64,000 nt of DNA from an uncultured Flavobacteriales bacterium (GTDB lineage Bacteria; Bacteroidota; Bacteroidia; Flavobacteriales_D; CAJJDF01): the NCBI GenBank assembly GCA_905182785.1, contig CAJJDF010000017.1, positions 18,475 through 82,474 of the forward strand, written 5' to 3'. Positions 28,250-37,438 of the stretch are shown here, piece after piece (position 1 is the first letter of the stretch; the number at the start of each line of letters is the position of its first letter). Under the pieces are notes generated by a model that was not told the origin of the DNA, did not search any database, and worked only from the letters and a program-made list of their open reading frames with translations. A program made the position numbers and the translations under genes.

Positions 28250-29410
28250 ATGGATTTTTCTATTTTTCTCACAACCCACAACCCAGATATTATAAATCAA
28301 TATCAGCAAGGGGAAAACACACTGGGGTCAAAAGTTGAATTTCATCAAGGTAAATCAATAGAAAAAGAGTTTGATTTAGCAATTATTGGAGTCAAAGAAT
28401 CTAGAGGAAGCTCAGTTTCTTCGGTAAAAGAAAGTCCAGATTATGTGAGAGAGCACTTGTATGGATTGTTTTCCGATAGTAAATCTAAAATAATTGATTT
28501 AGGAAATATTATTCAGGGTGAAACTTTGCATGATACTCTCTATGCTTTATCTGAAATGGTTCAAGAATTGGTAAAAAAAGATATCATTCCAGTTGTAATT
28601 GGCGGAAGTCAAGAACTTACGTTAGGAATTTACAAAGCCTATGAAAAACTAGAGCAAGTTGTAAACCTAACAACAATAGATAGAAAAATCGATTTTCAGC
28701 ATATTAACGAAACCAACAACAACTCGTATTTAAAAGATATAATCCTTTCTCAGCCCAATTATTTGTTCAATTATTCAAATTTGGGAAGTCAAGCCTATTA
28801 TCTCAATCCAGAGAATGTAAAATTGATGGATAAATTATATTTTGATAATACACGACTTGGAGACTTGCAAGCTGATATTTCTTTAGCTGAGCCAATATTG
28901 AGAAACACCAATATATTAAGTTTTGATTTGAATAGTATTCGTCAAAGCGAAGTGCCAGGAACAAGTTTTGCTTCTCCCAATGGATTTTTTGGAAATGAAG
29001 CCTGTCAACTATCTAGGTATGCTGGCATGAGTGACAAGATGAATGTAGTAGGCTTTTTTGAAATGACGCCAGAATATGATATTCATGGTCAAACTGCCCA
29101 TTTGGTTGCACAAATGATTTGGTTTTTTATTGAAGGGTTTCAATTAAGAAAAAACGAAACACCTCTAACAAACAATAAGAACTACACCAAATATAAAGTA
29201 GTTTTGTCTGCTTCGGAAGAAGAATTGATATTTGTGAAAAGTGCAAAGTCAGACAGGTGGTGGATGAAGATTCCTTACCCTCCTTCTGGGCAAGTTAAAT
29301 ACCAAAGGTATCATCTAGTTCCGTGTTCCTACAAGGACTATCAAACTGCCCTAAAAGATGAAATGCCAGATATTTGGATAAAAACGTACAATAAAATTAA
29401 TATCAATTAG
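28250..29410 (+). CDS. Arginase/formimidoylglutamase-fold protein, probable pseudoenzyme
   Basis: The 386-residue protein has the ureohydrolase (arginase/agmatinase/formimidoylglutamase) fold, but its metal-binding motifs are eroded. The GG(D/G)H motif reads GGSQELTLG, the DAHxD motif reads DRKID, and the SFDxD motif reads SFDLN. Three of the expected Mn ligands are therefore replaced, and hydrolase activity is doubtful. It is usually auto-annotated as formimidoylglutamase in this phylum. It lies 2 bases after topA and upstream of porP/gldKLMN, with no histidine-degradation genes nearby. I infer a structural or regulatory role, possibly linked to the T9SS locus. Confidence 0.8.
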   Translation: MDFSIFLTTHNPDIINQYQQGENTLGSKVEFHQGKSIEKEFDLAIIGVKESRGSSVSSVKESPDYVREHLYGLFSDSKSKIIDLGNIIQGETLHDTLYALSEMVQELVKKDIIPVVIGGSQELTLGIYKAYEKLEQVVNLTTIDRKIDFQHINETNNNSYLKDIILSQPNYLFNYSNLGSQAYYLNPENVKLMDKLYFDNTRLGDLQADISLAEPILRNTNILSFDLNSIRQSEVPGTSFASPNGFFGNEACQLSRYAGMSDKMNVVGFFEMTPEYDIHGQTAHLVAQMIWFFIEGFQLRKNETPLTNNKNYTKYKVVLSASEEELIFVKSAKSDRWWMKIPYPPSGQVKYQRYHLVPCSYKDYQTALKDEMPDIWIKTYNKININ

Positions 29411-29541
29411 TTTCTGTTTCCCATTCTTCTTGTGATATAATTAAAAATACTTTAGTTTTTTAACACAATTCTTTTGATAAAAAATTTCTAGAATACAATT
29501 TTTTGACTATTTTAGCACTTCATATTAATAAAGAGAACCCT

Positions 29542-30501
29542 ATGAAAAGAATTGTATTAATCGCCTTTGCACTTAGTTTCACGTTTGTTTCCAAAGCACA
29601 ACAGGACCCTCAATTGACGCATTTTATGTTCGATAAATTGTCCTATAATCCAGCTTCGGCAGGATTCACTGACTCTTGGTGTCTTACTGCAATTGCTAGA
29701 AAGCAATGGACAGGATTAAATTCTGGAGAACCATCTACTACTTTAATTAACTTTACTACACCTAAGTTTAGTAAGCTTAAAGGAGGTTTTGGATTTACTT
29801 ATTACAATGATCAAATTGCTTGGGAAACTAACAATACATTAAGATTATCATATTCTCTTCATTTAAAAGACTTAGGACTAACAATTGCAGGCGGAGACTT
29901 AGGAATAGGTTTAGCTGCAAGTTACAATACAAAAACAATAAGTGCCGTTTGGGTAACTCCTGATAATATTCCAGCAGGAATTGATGTAGCTATACCTGTC
30001 TCGGGAACCAAAGATGCAGGGATGAGTTTTAATGCAGGACTGTATTACCAACACCCTAATAGTTTATATTTAGGAGTATCAACTACAAACTTGAGCCAAA
30101 CTCAACTAAAAGACTTGAATGTTGATGGAGTTAGGCATTATTATGTAATGGCTGGATACGATTATGACCTAGGAGCTACTGTAGGAACGGGTTTTAATTT
30201 ATTATTAAGAGCAAATGGTTTAATGAAAACGGATGCTGTTAAACAACAATATGATTTAAATTTTAACGTTATGGCTTTCGGCCTTGTATGGGCAGGAGCA
30301 ACCTACAGGCATAATGATGCAATTGCACCAATGGCAGGAATAGAATGGAACGGATTTAGAGTAGGATATTCTTACGGTATTGGTACCTCGTTTTTGTCAA
30401 GCTATTATTCCAATGGGAATCACGAGTTGATGCTGAATTACTGTTTTAAAATTACACCACCAGTAAAATTTGAAAGAGAGGTTCATCCATATTTATTATA
30501 A
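29542..30501 (+). CDS. PorP/SprF family type IX secretion membrane protein
   Basis: This is an outer-membrane barrel protein of about 319 residues. The ATG at 29542 gives a clean signal peptide (MKRIVLIAFALSFTFVSKAQ) followed by the family opening QQDPQLTHFMFDKLSYNPAS; an ATG at 29503 would add 13 residues and is rejected. Alternating strands and a terminal strand near the C-terminus follow. PorP/SprF proteins interact with the GldK-N ring complex or help deliver partner adhesins such as SprB. Its place directly before gldK suggests the PorP-type role, but the family has many paralogues. Confidence 0.88.
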   Translation: MKRIVLIAFALSFTFVSKAQQDPQLTHFMFDKLSYNPASAGFTDSWCLTAIARKQWTGLNSGEPSTTLINFTTPKFSKLKGGFGFTYYNDQIAWETNNTLRLSYSLHLKDLGLTIAGGDLGIGLAASYNTKTISAVWVTPDNIPAGIDVAIPVSGTKDAGMSFNAGLYYQHPNSLYLGVSTTNLSQTQLKDLNVDGVRHYYVMAGYDYDLGATVGTGFNLLLRANGLMKTDAVKQQYDLNFNVMAFGLVWAGATYRHNDAIAPMAGIEWNGFRVGYSYGIGTSFLSSYYSNGNHELMLNYCFKITPPVKFEREVHPYLL

Positions 30502-30551
30502 TAAATTGAAACAAAATTAAATTTTTAGCGTAATAAGGATAGAATTATGAG

Positions 30552-30576
30552 TTATTAACAATATATTTGTTAATAA
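30552..30576. promoter_or_regulatory. 25-bp palindrome overlapping a -7 box before gldK
   Basis: A perfect 9-bp inverted repeat, TTATTAACA (30552-30560) and TGTTAATAA (30568-30576), flanks a 7-base centre. The centre and right arm contain TATATTTG (30562-30569), a match to the Bacteroidota -7 box, 30 bases before the gldK ATG. The arrangement fits an operator laid over a promoter for the gldKLMN operon. It lacks a GC-rich stem and T-run, so it is not a terminator. A -33 TTG is not seen at ideal spacing. Confidence 0.55.
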
Positions 30577-30598
30577 TTCATAGAAAAGAAAGAGATAT

Positions 30599-32086
30599 AT
30601 GAAAAGAGTAACACTGATGATAGGATTTGCAGCTTTAGTATTTTCAAGCTGTCAAAACGGGAATGGAGAGTTGATTGGAGTTCAGGGTAGACCTGAATGG
30701 TATGGTTATGACCCACTTGATATGCAGTATATTCCTGCAGGAAGTTATACAATGGGACAAAGTGACCAAGATGTGCCATTTACACACCAAAATAAAACTC
30801 GTGTAGTAACTATGTCTGCATTTTATATGGATCATACTGAAATTACAAATAACGAATACCGTCAATTTGTATATTGGGTAAAAGATTCAATAGCAATGAG
30901 GATTTTAGGTGAAAATGATTTTGCTGAAGATTTTTTGTTAGAAACATTGGATGATGAATTCGAACCAAAAGACGAAGAAGACTGGAATCTTAACTGGGAT
31001 AATGTTGGAGATATTGATTGGGCAGATGAAGAAATGGGGCCAATTTTAATTTCTGAAATGGTATTGCCAGAGAATCAAAGAATTTACGGAACAAGAGATA
31101 TTGACGTAAGGAAACTTACTTACGATTATTATTGGATTGATTTTAAAGCAGCAGCTTCTAAAGGAAGACCAGTAGTAAAAACTATGTCTAACTTAGAATA
31201 TGAAGACAGAGAAGAGCACAGAATCAAAATGAAAGACGAAGGTTTTGACTTTCCTGTAGATCAATATGACGAAGAAATTCAGCAAGGAAGAGATTTAGAT
31301 TTAGGATGGAGAAATAGTAAAGGACAAAACAATTCTATCCGTTCTCACTCAGACAGATCGAGGTTTGTAATCCACGAACAAATTAACGTTTATCCAGATA
31401 CATTGGTTTGGGTAAATGATTTTTCATACTCATACAATGAGCCATATGCAAGACAATATTTTTCAAGTCCTGCCTATGATAATTATCCTGTAGTAGGTGT
31501 TACGTGGTCTCAAGCAAAAGCATTTAGTGTTTGGAGAACTAATTTATTGAATAATTTCAGAAAAAGCAATGGAGAAGTAATCATTGATGATTTCAGATTA
31601 CCTTCAGAGGCAGAATGGGAATATGCTGCAAGAGGTGGCTTAAACGAAAGTCCATACCCTTGGGGAGGTCCTTATATTAGAAACTCTAAAGGTTGTTTCT
31701 TAGGAAACTTTAAGCCAATGAGAGGGAGATACATGGAAGATGGAGGTACTTATACAGTAAAAACAACATCATACCATCCTAACGATTACGGTTTATATTG
31801 TATGGCAGGAAATGTTGCTGAGTGGACAAACACAGCCTTTGACGAATCTATGTATGAGTTTTCACATGATTTAAATCCTGAGTATACTTATAATGCATTG
31901 GACCACGATCCAATGTCTATGAAAAGAAAAGTGATAAGAGGAGGGTCATGGAAAGATATTGGATATTACCTACAAACAGGTTCTAGAACTTATGAATACC
32001 AAGATACTGCAAAAAGTTATATTGGATTTAGATGTGTATCTAGTTACCTAGGAAGAGGAGGAAACGAAAGAAACGGAGACTTATAA
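30599..32086 (+). CDS. gldK: T9SS ring lipoprotein GldK
   Basis: GldK (PorK) is an outer-membrane lipoprotein that, with GldN, forms the large periplasmic ring of the T9SS. The 495-residue product has a lipobox (LVFSSC), then a formylglycine-generating-enzyme/sulfatase-modifying-like fold (about residues 40-480), with MQYIPAGSYTMGQS near the start and RLPSEAEWEYAARGG, GNVAEWTNTAFD and VIRGGSWKD further on. It is the first of four genes in conserved order. A -7 box and palindrome lie just upstream. Confidence 0.97.
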   Translation: MKRVTLMIGFAALVFSSCQNGNGELIGVQGRPEWYGYDPLDMQYIPAGSYTMGQSDQDVPFTHQNKTRVVTMSAFYMDHTEITNNEYRQFVYWVKDSIAMRILGENDFAEDFLLETLDDEFEPKDEEDWNLNWDNVGDIDWADEEMGPILISEMVLPENQRIYGTRDIDVRKLTYDYYWIDFKAAASKGRPVVKTMSNLEYEDREEHRIKMKDEGFDFPVDQYDEEIQQGRDLDLGWRNSKGQNNSIRSHSDRSRFVIHEQINVYPDTLVWVNDFSYSYNEPYARQYFSSPAYDNYPVVGVTWSQAKAFSVWRTNLLNNFRKSNGEVIIDDFRLPSEAEWEYAARGGLNESPYPWGGPYIRNSKGCFLGNFKPMRGRYMEDGGTYTVKTTSYHPNDYGLYCMAGNVAEWTNTAFDESMYEFSHDLNPEYTYNALDHDPMSMKRKVIRGGSWKDIGYYLQTGSRTYEYQDTAKSYIGFRCVSSYLGRGGNERNGDL

Positions 32087-32188
32087 GGGTTACCACACTA
32101 TTTAATTTTGAATACCCCATTGAATGAAACGTAACCATTCAATTATTGAAATATATTAATAACAAAAACTAAAAAAAGAAAAAAGTCT

Positions 32189-32995
32189 ATGAAGCCAGGA
32201 ACTAAAGCGTGGAAAAATTTTATGTCGAAACTGTACGGAATTGGTGCAGCAGTAGTAATTATTGGAGCACTATTTAAAATTCAACACTGGCCATATGGTG
32301 GGCTTTTGTTAACAGTAGGATTAGGTACGGAAGCAATAATTTTCTTTTTCTCAGCTTTTGAACCAATACATGAAGATTACGATTGGACATTGGTTTACCC
32401 TGAATTAGCTTTAGGTCATGATTCTGATGATGATGAAATTACTTCATTAACTTCAAGAAACAATGGTTCGGTATCTCAACAATTAGATGGGATGTTTGAA
32501 GAAGCAAAAATTGACGGGGCACTTATTGAAAGTTTGGGTAATGGGATGAGAAATCTTTCTGAGACCGCAAACAAGATTAATACTATGTCAGATGCAACAG
32601 CTGTTTCAGCTGATTATACAAATAGTTTGAAAAATGCAGCTAGTAAAGTAGATGGATTAGCGGACTCTTATACAAAAGCAAGTGAGTCTCTTTTAGGAAT
32701 CACTGGAGCTTCTCAAGCAGGAGAATCTTTTGGAGAAGAAATGCAAAAAGTTGCTGGTAACCTTACTGCACTTAACAAAGTATATGAAATGCAATTAGAA
32801 GGTGCTACAGAATCATTAGAAAACTCTAAAAAGATTCAAAGTGGTATTGGTGAAATGATGGGAACATTAGCAGACTCCGTAGAAGATACTAAAAACTACA
32901 AAGCTAATATCTCTGAATTGAGCAAAAACTTATCTGCATTGAACAAAGTATATGGAAATATGCTAAATGCCATGAATATTAATCCAAACGGATAG
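32189..32995 (+). CDS. gldL: T9SS motor protein GldL
   Basis: GldL is an inner-membrane protein that, with GldM, forms the proton-driven motor powering secretion and gliding. Two membrane helices occupy about residues 15-32 and 37-57. The second contains E48 and is followed by E58, matching the conserved glutamates implicated in the proton pathway. The rest (about 80-268) is cytoplasmic, with coiled-coil-like helices containing two similar segments (LTALNKVYEMQLEGA and LSALNKVYGNMLNAM). It lies 102 bases after gldK. Confidence 0.97.
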   Translation: MKPGTKAWKNFMSKLYGIGAAVVIIGALFKIQHWPYGGLLLTVGLGTEAIIFFFSAFEPIHEDYDWTLVYPELALGHDSDDDEITSLTSRNNGSVSQQLDGMFEEAKIDGALIESLGNGMRNLSETANKINTMSDATAVSADYTNSLKNAASKVDGLADSYTKASESLLGITGASQAGESFGEEMQKVAGNLTALNKVYEMQLEGATESLENSKKIQSGIGEMMGTLADSVEDTKNYKANISELSKNLSALNKVYGNMLNAMNINPNG

Positions 32996-33040
32996 TATTC
33001 AATTTTAATAAATTATTAACTTTTTAAAAAATAAATTAAA

Positions 33041-34732
33041 ATGGCAGGTGGAAAAGAAACCCCAAGGCAGAAGATGATTGGAATGATGTATTTGGTATTA
33101 ACAGCAATGTTAGCACTAAACGTTTCCAAAAGTATTCTTGATGCCTTTATAACAATTGACGAACAAGCATTAGAACAAAATAATGTTTTAGTAAAATCAA
33201 TTAATGGAATTGGTAGTACTATTTCGTTTAGAATGCAAGACCCTCAGTCAATGAAGACGGCTAGAGAAATTGATACAATTTATCAAGCGGTAAAAGTAGT
33301 ATCTAATAAGGTGGATGACCATTTCTACTCAGAAATGAATAGGTTGATGGCAGAAACTGAAGGAGATAATTCTTGGTTTAAAAAAGATAACAAAACCCAA
33401 TTGACAACATACAGACCTCTTCAAGAAATTGGTAAAAAAGATGATTACGATACTCCATCGAGATTATTTGGATTAGATGAAGGAAAAGGTAAAAAAGATG
33501 GAATGTTATTAAGACAAAAATTAATCGATTACCGAAATGAATTGATACTTACTTCTGCACACGATGTGAAAGATGACAAGAATATTGTTCATAGCTTTGG
33601 TAAAGAAGTGTTGAAGGATTACAAGACTTTTGCTGCACATTTAAAACAAGATAAACATCCTAATACGATTGTTTTGTTGGAGATGTATAGTAGTTTAACA
33701 AAGCCTGAAAAAATAATTCAAGGTAGAGATAAAGAAAATAAACCTTGGAATGTTGCAATGTTTTTTCATCAACCAATGATAGGTGTGGTTAGTACAATGA
33801 CATCTATGAGAAATGACATTAGAGTTGCTCAAGAAAAAGCTTCTAAAATGTTATTATCTAGAATTGATAAGCCAATGATGAATATCAATAAAATTGATGC
33901 TCAAGTTTTAGCTTCTACTCAATATTTGAATGTTGGTGAAAAATTAGATATAAGTATTGGGATTGTTGCTTATGATTCTACAAAGAAATATCCAGCTAAA
34001 TATAGAATGGCTACTTCTGGAGATTATGTCATAGCAGATTCTGGATCATTCACCTTAAATGCTGGTTCGCCAGGGGAAAGAAATTTAGAAGGATTTTTAG
34101 ATGTAGAAATTAATGGGGAAGTAACACCTTTACCTTTCTCATTTAAATATACAGTTGGTAAACCCTCGGCATCTATTGCAGCTCCAGAGCTTAATGTGTT
34201 ATACAGAGGTTACGACAACAAAATTCAAGCAGTTGCATCTGGTTATCCACCAAGTGATGTTACAACTTCTTGTAGCGGGTGCAGTAGTTTTAGTAAAAGT
34301 GGAGATTTATACATTGCTAAAGTAAAAGGAGGTAAAGAAGCAACCATTTACGTAAAAGCAGCAGGAAAAACTATTGGAGAACAAAAGTTTAGAATTAAAC
34401 CACTTCCTAAGCCACAACCTTATTTTGGAGGACAAACTTATGGTAAAAAGACTATAAAAACAGGAATTTTAAAGCAAACACCACCGCTTACTGCAAAATT
34501 AGCTGACTCACCTTTGAATGTTAGTTTCTCAGTTAAATCCTTTTCACTTGATGTTATAGTAAATGGTAATATTGTTTCTGATAAATCAAAAGGAGGATCT
34601 TTAACACCAAAAATGAAAAACATGGTGAAGAATTCAAAAAGAGGACAAAAGATTTATATTTATGACGTAAAGGTTGCCGGACCAGATGGTAAAGAAAAAT
34701 CTATTGGAGGGCTTACTTTAAAAGTAATATAG
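33041..34732 (+). CDS. gldM: T9SS motor protein GldM
   Basis: GldM is anchored by one N-terminal helix (about residues 12-32, MIGMMYLVLTAMLALNVS) and projects four periplasmic domains toward the GldK/GldN ring, transmitting torque from GldL. At 563 residues it is slightly longer than the Flavobacterium protein, with an N-terminal helical domain (about 35-240) and beta-rich D2-D4 domains after that. A vicinal cysteine motif (SCSGCSS, about residues 408-414) in a D3-like domain could form a disulphide. It lies 45 bases after gldL in the conserved operon. Confidence 0.97.
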   Translation: MAGGKETPRQKMIGMMYLVLTAMLALNVSKSILDAFITIDEQALEQNNVLVKSINGIGSTISFRMQDPQSMKTAREIDTIYQAVKVVSNKVDDHFYSEMNRLMAETEGDNSWFKKDNKTQLTTYRPLQEIGKKDDYDTPSRLFGLDEGKGKKDGMLLRQKLIDYRNELILTSAHDVKDDKNIVHSFGKEVLKDYKTFAAHLKQDKHPNTIVLLEMYSSLTKPEKIIQGRDKENKPWNVAMFFHQPMIGVVSTMTSMRNDIRVAQEKASKMLLSRIDKPMMNINKIDAQVLASTQYLNVGEKLDISIGIVAYDSTKKYPAKYRMATSGDYVIADSGSFTLNAGSPGERNLEGFLDVEINGEVTPLPFSFKYTVGKPSASIAAPELNVLYRGYDNKIQAVASGYPPSDVTTSCSGCSSFSKSGDLYIAKVKGGKEATIYVKAAGKTIGEQKFRIKPLPKPQPYFGGQTYGKKTIKTGILKQTPPLTAKLADSPLNVSFSVKSFSLDVIVNGNIVSDKSKGGSLTPKMKNMVKNSKRGQKIYIYDVKVAGPDGKEKSIGGLTLKVI

Positions 34733-34788
34733 CTAACTTTTTTACGTTAGTAACGTAAGATAGTATTGAGAATTAAAAAAGAAATAAG

Positions 34789-35724
34789 ATGAAGACGAAA
34801 ATTTTAGGAATAGTTATGATGTTGATTGGAAGTCTTGCTTTTGGTCAATTATCTAGTACGGGAGTTTCTCCATCGGGAGTTTTGGATGGTGTTTATATAC
34901 AACAACACATCCCTACAAAAAAAGTAGTTAGCTATGCATCATTGCGAGAAGCTGATGTGATGTGGAGTAAAAGAATTTGGAGAACAATTGACGTACAACA
35001 AAAACTAAATTTTCCTTTGTTTTATCCTGAGGCGCCTTTGACAGATAGAATGGCTTTATGGGATGTCATTAAGTACGGAATTGAAACAGAAGGAAGTCTA
35101 ACTCCTTATGAAATTATCGGAGATGGTAAATACGATTTTGATGGAGAATTTTTATACCCATTATTACCGCCAAACGGGAACACAAAAGATGAAGTATACA
35201 GGGAATCATTGGATGCTATATTTTATTCTACTTCAGAAGTAGAAAAAATTGGAGATGATGGTGAACCAGTTTTTGATTTAGAAGGTGATCCTGAAATGAT
35301 TAAGTCAAAAAAGGCAGTCACAGCAGACCAAATCGTTAAATATTTGGTTAAAGAAGATTGGTTCTTTGACAAACAAAGGTCAGTAATGGATGTTCGTATT
35401 ATTGGAATTTGTCCTGTAATCAAGCAATTTGATGAAAATGGAGACTTGAAAGAAGGAGTAAAGCCATTATTTTGGTTGTATTTTCCTGAGTGTAGGTATG
35501 TATTTCAAAATTACTTTGTCTACAACAGACAAAATGACGCACAAAGAATGTCTTTTGATGATTTATTTTGGAAGAGAATGTTTGCAAGTTTTATTCACAA
35601 AGAATCTAACGTATATGACAGAGATGTTAAAATCTATGAACAAAACGGAATTAAAGCTTTATTACAATCAGAAAAAATTAAAAACGAAATGTTACTTATC
35701 GAACACGACTTGTGGCACTTATAA
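34789..35724 (+). CDS. gldN: T9SS ring protein GldN
   Basis: GldN (PorN) is a periplasmic protein that binds GldK in the outer-membrane-associated ring and contacts GldM. A signal peptide (MKTKILGIVMMLIGSLAFGQ) is followed by the family segment with DVMWSKRIWRTIDVQQKLN and FPLFYPEAPL, then LWDVIKYGIETEG. At 311 residues it is of typical length. It is the last gene of the gldKLMN operon and is followed 20 bases later by a strong terminator. Confidence 0.97.
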   Translation: MKTKILGIVMMLIGSLAFGQLSSTGVSPSGVLDGVYIQQHIPTKKVVSYASLREADVMWSKRIWRTIDVQQKLNFPLFYPEAPLTDRMALWDVIKYGIETEGSLTPYEIIGDGKYDFDGEFLYPLLPPNGNTKDEVYRESLDAIFYSTSEVEKIGDDGEPVFDLEGDPEMIKSKKAVTADQIVKYLVKEDWFFDKQRSVMDVRIIGICPVIKQFDENGDLKEGVKPLFWLYFPECRYVFQNYFVYNRQNDAQRMSFDDLFWKRMFASFIHKESNVYDRDVKIYEQNGIKALLQSEKIKNEMLLIEHDLWHL

Positions 35725-35744
35725 TAGATTAAAATCTTTAAATA

Positions 35745-35779
35745 AAAGGCTGTATGATATAATCATGCAGCCTTTTTTT
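35745..35779 (+). terminator. Rho-independent terminator of the gldKLMN operon
   Basis: A 14-bp stem (arms 35745-35758 and 35762-35775, one G-U pair) with a 3-base loop is followed by T residues to 35779. It ends the porP/gldKLMN transcript 20 bases after gldN. Confidence 0.9.
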
Positions 35780-35840
35780 ATTAATTTTATAAGAAGAAAC
35801 CTATAGTGGGAATAATTTTTTGATTTCCATTGATAATTAA

Positions 35841-35869
35841 TTACTTTATGTGCCAAAGTTGTAAAGTAA
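35841..35869. repeat. Inverted repeat upstream of rmlB
   Basis: An 8-bp perfect inverted repeat, TTACTTTA (35841-35848) and TAAAGTAA (35862-35869), is separated by 13 bases and ends 17 bases before the rmlB ATG. It may be an operator or a leader hairpin. No regulator can be assigned. Confidence 0.4.
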
Positions 35870-35886
35870 CGACCAATTTTAAATAG

Positions 35887-36936
35887 ATGAAAAAAATATT
35901 AGTAACAGGAGGTGCAGGGTTTATTGGCTCACATGTTGTAAGATTATTTGTAAATAAATATCCTGAATATCATATAATAAACTTGGATAAGCTTACCTAT
36001 GCAGGGAATTTAGAAAATCTTCTTGATGTGGAAGAAAAGGAGAATTATAGTTTTGTAAAAGGAGATATAGTAGATGAGTCTTTTATAAATGAATTATTTG
36101 CAGCACATGATTTTGAAGGTGTAATTCACCTAGCTGCAGAATCTCATGTAGATAGATCTATCACTAATCCTACAGAATTTATAAAAACCAATATTGTTGG
36201 TACAATTAATTTGCTGAATGCTGCAAAATCATCTTGGGGAGAGGAGATGAAAAATAAAATATTTTACCACATTTCTACTGACGAGGTTTACGGCTCTTTG
36301 GGTAAAGAAGGATATTTCGTAGAAGATACTCCTTACGATCCAAGAAGTCCTTATTCCTCTTCAAAAGCTAGTTCAGATCATTTGGTGAGAGCTTATTTTC
36401 ATACTTATGGAATGCCGGTTAAAATCTCTAACTGCTCTAATAACTATGGATCACATCAATTTCCTGAAAAATTAATCCCATTAATGATTCATAACATTAA
36501 GGAAAATAAACCTCTCCCTATTTATGGAGAAGGATTAAATATAAGGGATTGGTTATGGGTAAATGACCATGCTAGAGCTATAGATATTATCTTTCACGAA
36601 GGCAAAGTAGGAGAAACCTATAACATTGGAGGAAACAATGAATGGACCAATATAGCGCTCGTAAAACATTTGTGTAAAGTGATGGATACGAAACTAGGAA
36701 GACCAGAAGGAGAAAGTGAACAACTGATCACTTTTGTTATTGACAGAGCTGGGCATGACATGCGCTATGCAATAGATGCGAGTAAGATTAAGACAGATTT
36801 GGGCTGGGAACCTTCCATAACTTTCGAAAAAGGATTAGAGGATACTGTAGATTGGTATTTGGAAAATGAAAAATGGCTCAATAATGTAACATCGGGTCAG
36901 TACCAGAATTATTACAAAAAACAATATAATAATTAG
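35887..36936 (+). CDS. rmlB: dTDP-glucose 4,6-dehydratase
   Basis: RmlB converts dTDP-glucose to dTDP-4-keto-6-deoxyglucose, the committed step toward dTDP-rhamnose and related cell-surface sugars. It is an extended short-chain dehydrogenase with the NAD-binding motif GGAGFIGSH (residues 8-16), the specificity segment DKLTYAGNLENL, the catalytic STDEVYG and the YSSSKASSDHLVR motif. The 349 residues match the family. No rmlA, rmlC or rmlD gene is adjacent, so here it stands alone behind its own leader. It is convergent with the TM2 gene. Confidence 0.95.
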   Translation: MKKILVTGGAGFIGSHVVRLFVNKYPEYHIINLDKLTYAGNLENLLDVEEKENYSFVKGDIVDESFINELFAAHDFEGVIHLAAESHVDRSITNPTEFIKTNIVGTINLLNAAKSSWGEEMKNKIFYHISTDEVYGSLGKEGYFVEDTPYDPRSPYSSSKASSDHLVRAYFHTYGMPVKISNCSNNYGSHQFPEKLIPLMIHNIKENKPLPIYGEGLNIRDWLWVNDHARAIDIIFHEGKVGETYNIGGNNEWTNIALVKHLCKVMDTKLGRPEGESEQLITFVIDRAGHDMRYAIDASKIKTDLGWEPSITFEKGLEDTVDWYLENEKWLNNVTSGQYQNYYKKQYNN

Positions 36937-36957
36937 AATAGAACAGTCTCAACAGAA

Positions 36958-37344
36958 TCAAAAACGGCTTGTAGCTAATTTCTTATTCCACATAAATATA
37001 TAATCATTATTCGTTATTTGATTTATATCTTTTGCGGATATTATATAAATTATATCAATAATAGGTAGAATAGCCATTCCTCCGCCTAAAGTTAATGTGT
37101 AGGAAATAGGAACCAATGATTTGGTGCCCAAGTACAATCTATGAACTCCAAAAACCCCTAAGGTAACAGCTAAAGTAACAGCAATAATTTTTATTTTATT
37201 AATGTTTCTATTCTTTGTCGTATCTATATCTAAGGCTGATAGGGAAGAAAATCCTTTAAATTGTTTCATTGTAATAACCTTATCGTTAGAAGCAAAGCTT
37301 GCCGAAGACAGAAATAAAACAAGAAGTACCACTAAGAATCTCAT
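36958..37344 (-). CDS. TM2-domain membrane protein with signal peptide
   Basis: This 128-residue protein has an N-terminal signal peptide (MRFLVVLLVLFLSSASFAS), a short polar segment and a TM2 domain (about residues 50-105) with the characteristic GVFGVHRLYLGTK motif between two membrane helices. TM2 proteins are widespread and mostly of unknown function. It is a single gene between the convergent rmlB and the terminator of sodA. Confidence 0.8.
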   Translation of the reverse strand: MRFLVVLLVLFLSSASFASNDKVITMKQFKGFSSLSALDIDTTKNRNINKIKIIAVTLAVTLGVFGVHRLYLGTKSLVPISYTLTLGGGMAILPIIDIIYIISAKDINQITNNDYIFMWNKKLATSRF

Positions 37345-37382
37345 GAATAATGCGTTTATTAAAAATAGAAATAAATTGCTTC

Positions 37383-37418
37383 AAAAAAAAGCCAGAGTAT
37401 ATAATTATACTCTGGCTT
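37383..37418 (-). terminator. Rho-independent terminator of sodA
   Basis: A perfect 13-bp stem (arms 37389-37401 and 37406-37418, 4-base loop) is followed on the minus strand by a run of T (A run 37383-37390). It lies 20 bases past the sodA stop. Confidence 0.9.
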
Positions 37419-37438
37419 CCAATGTTTATTAAAGTTAA

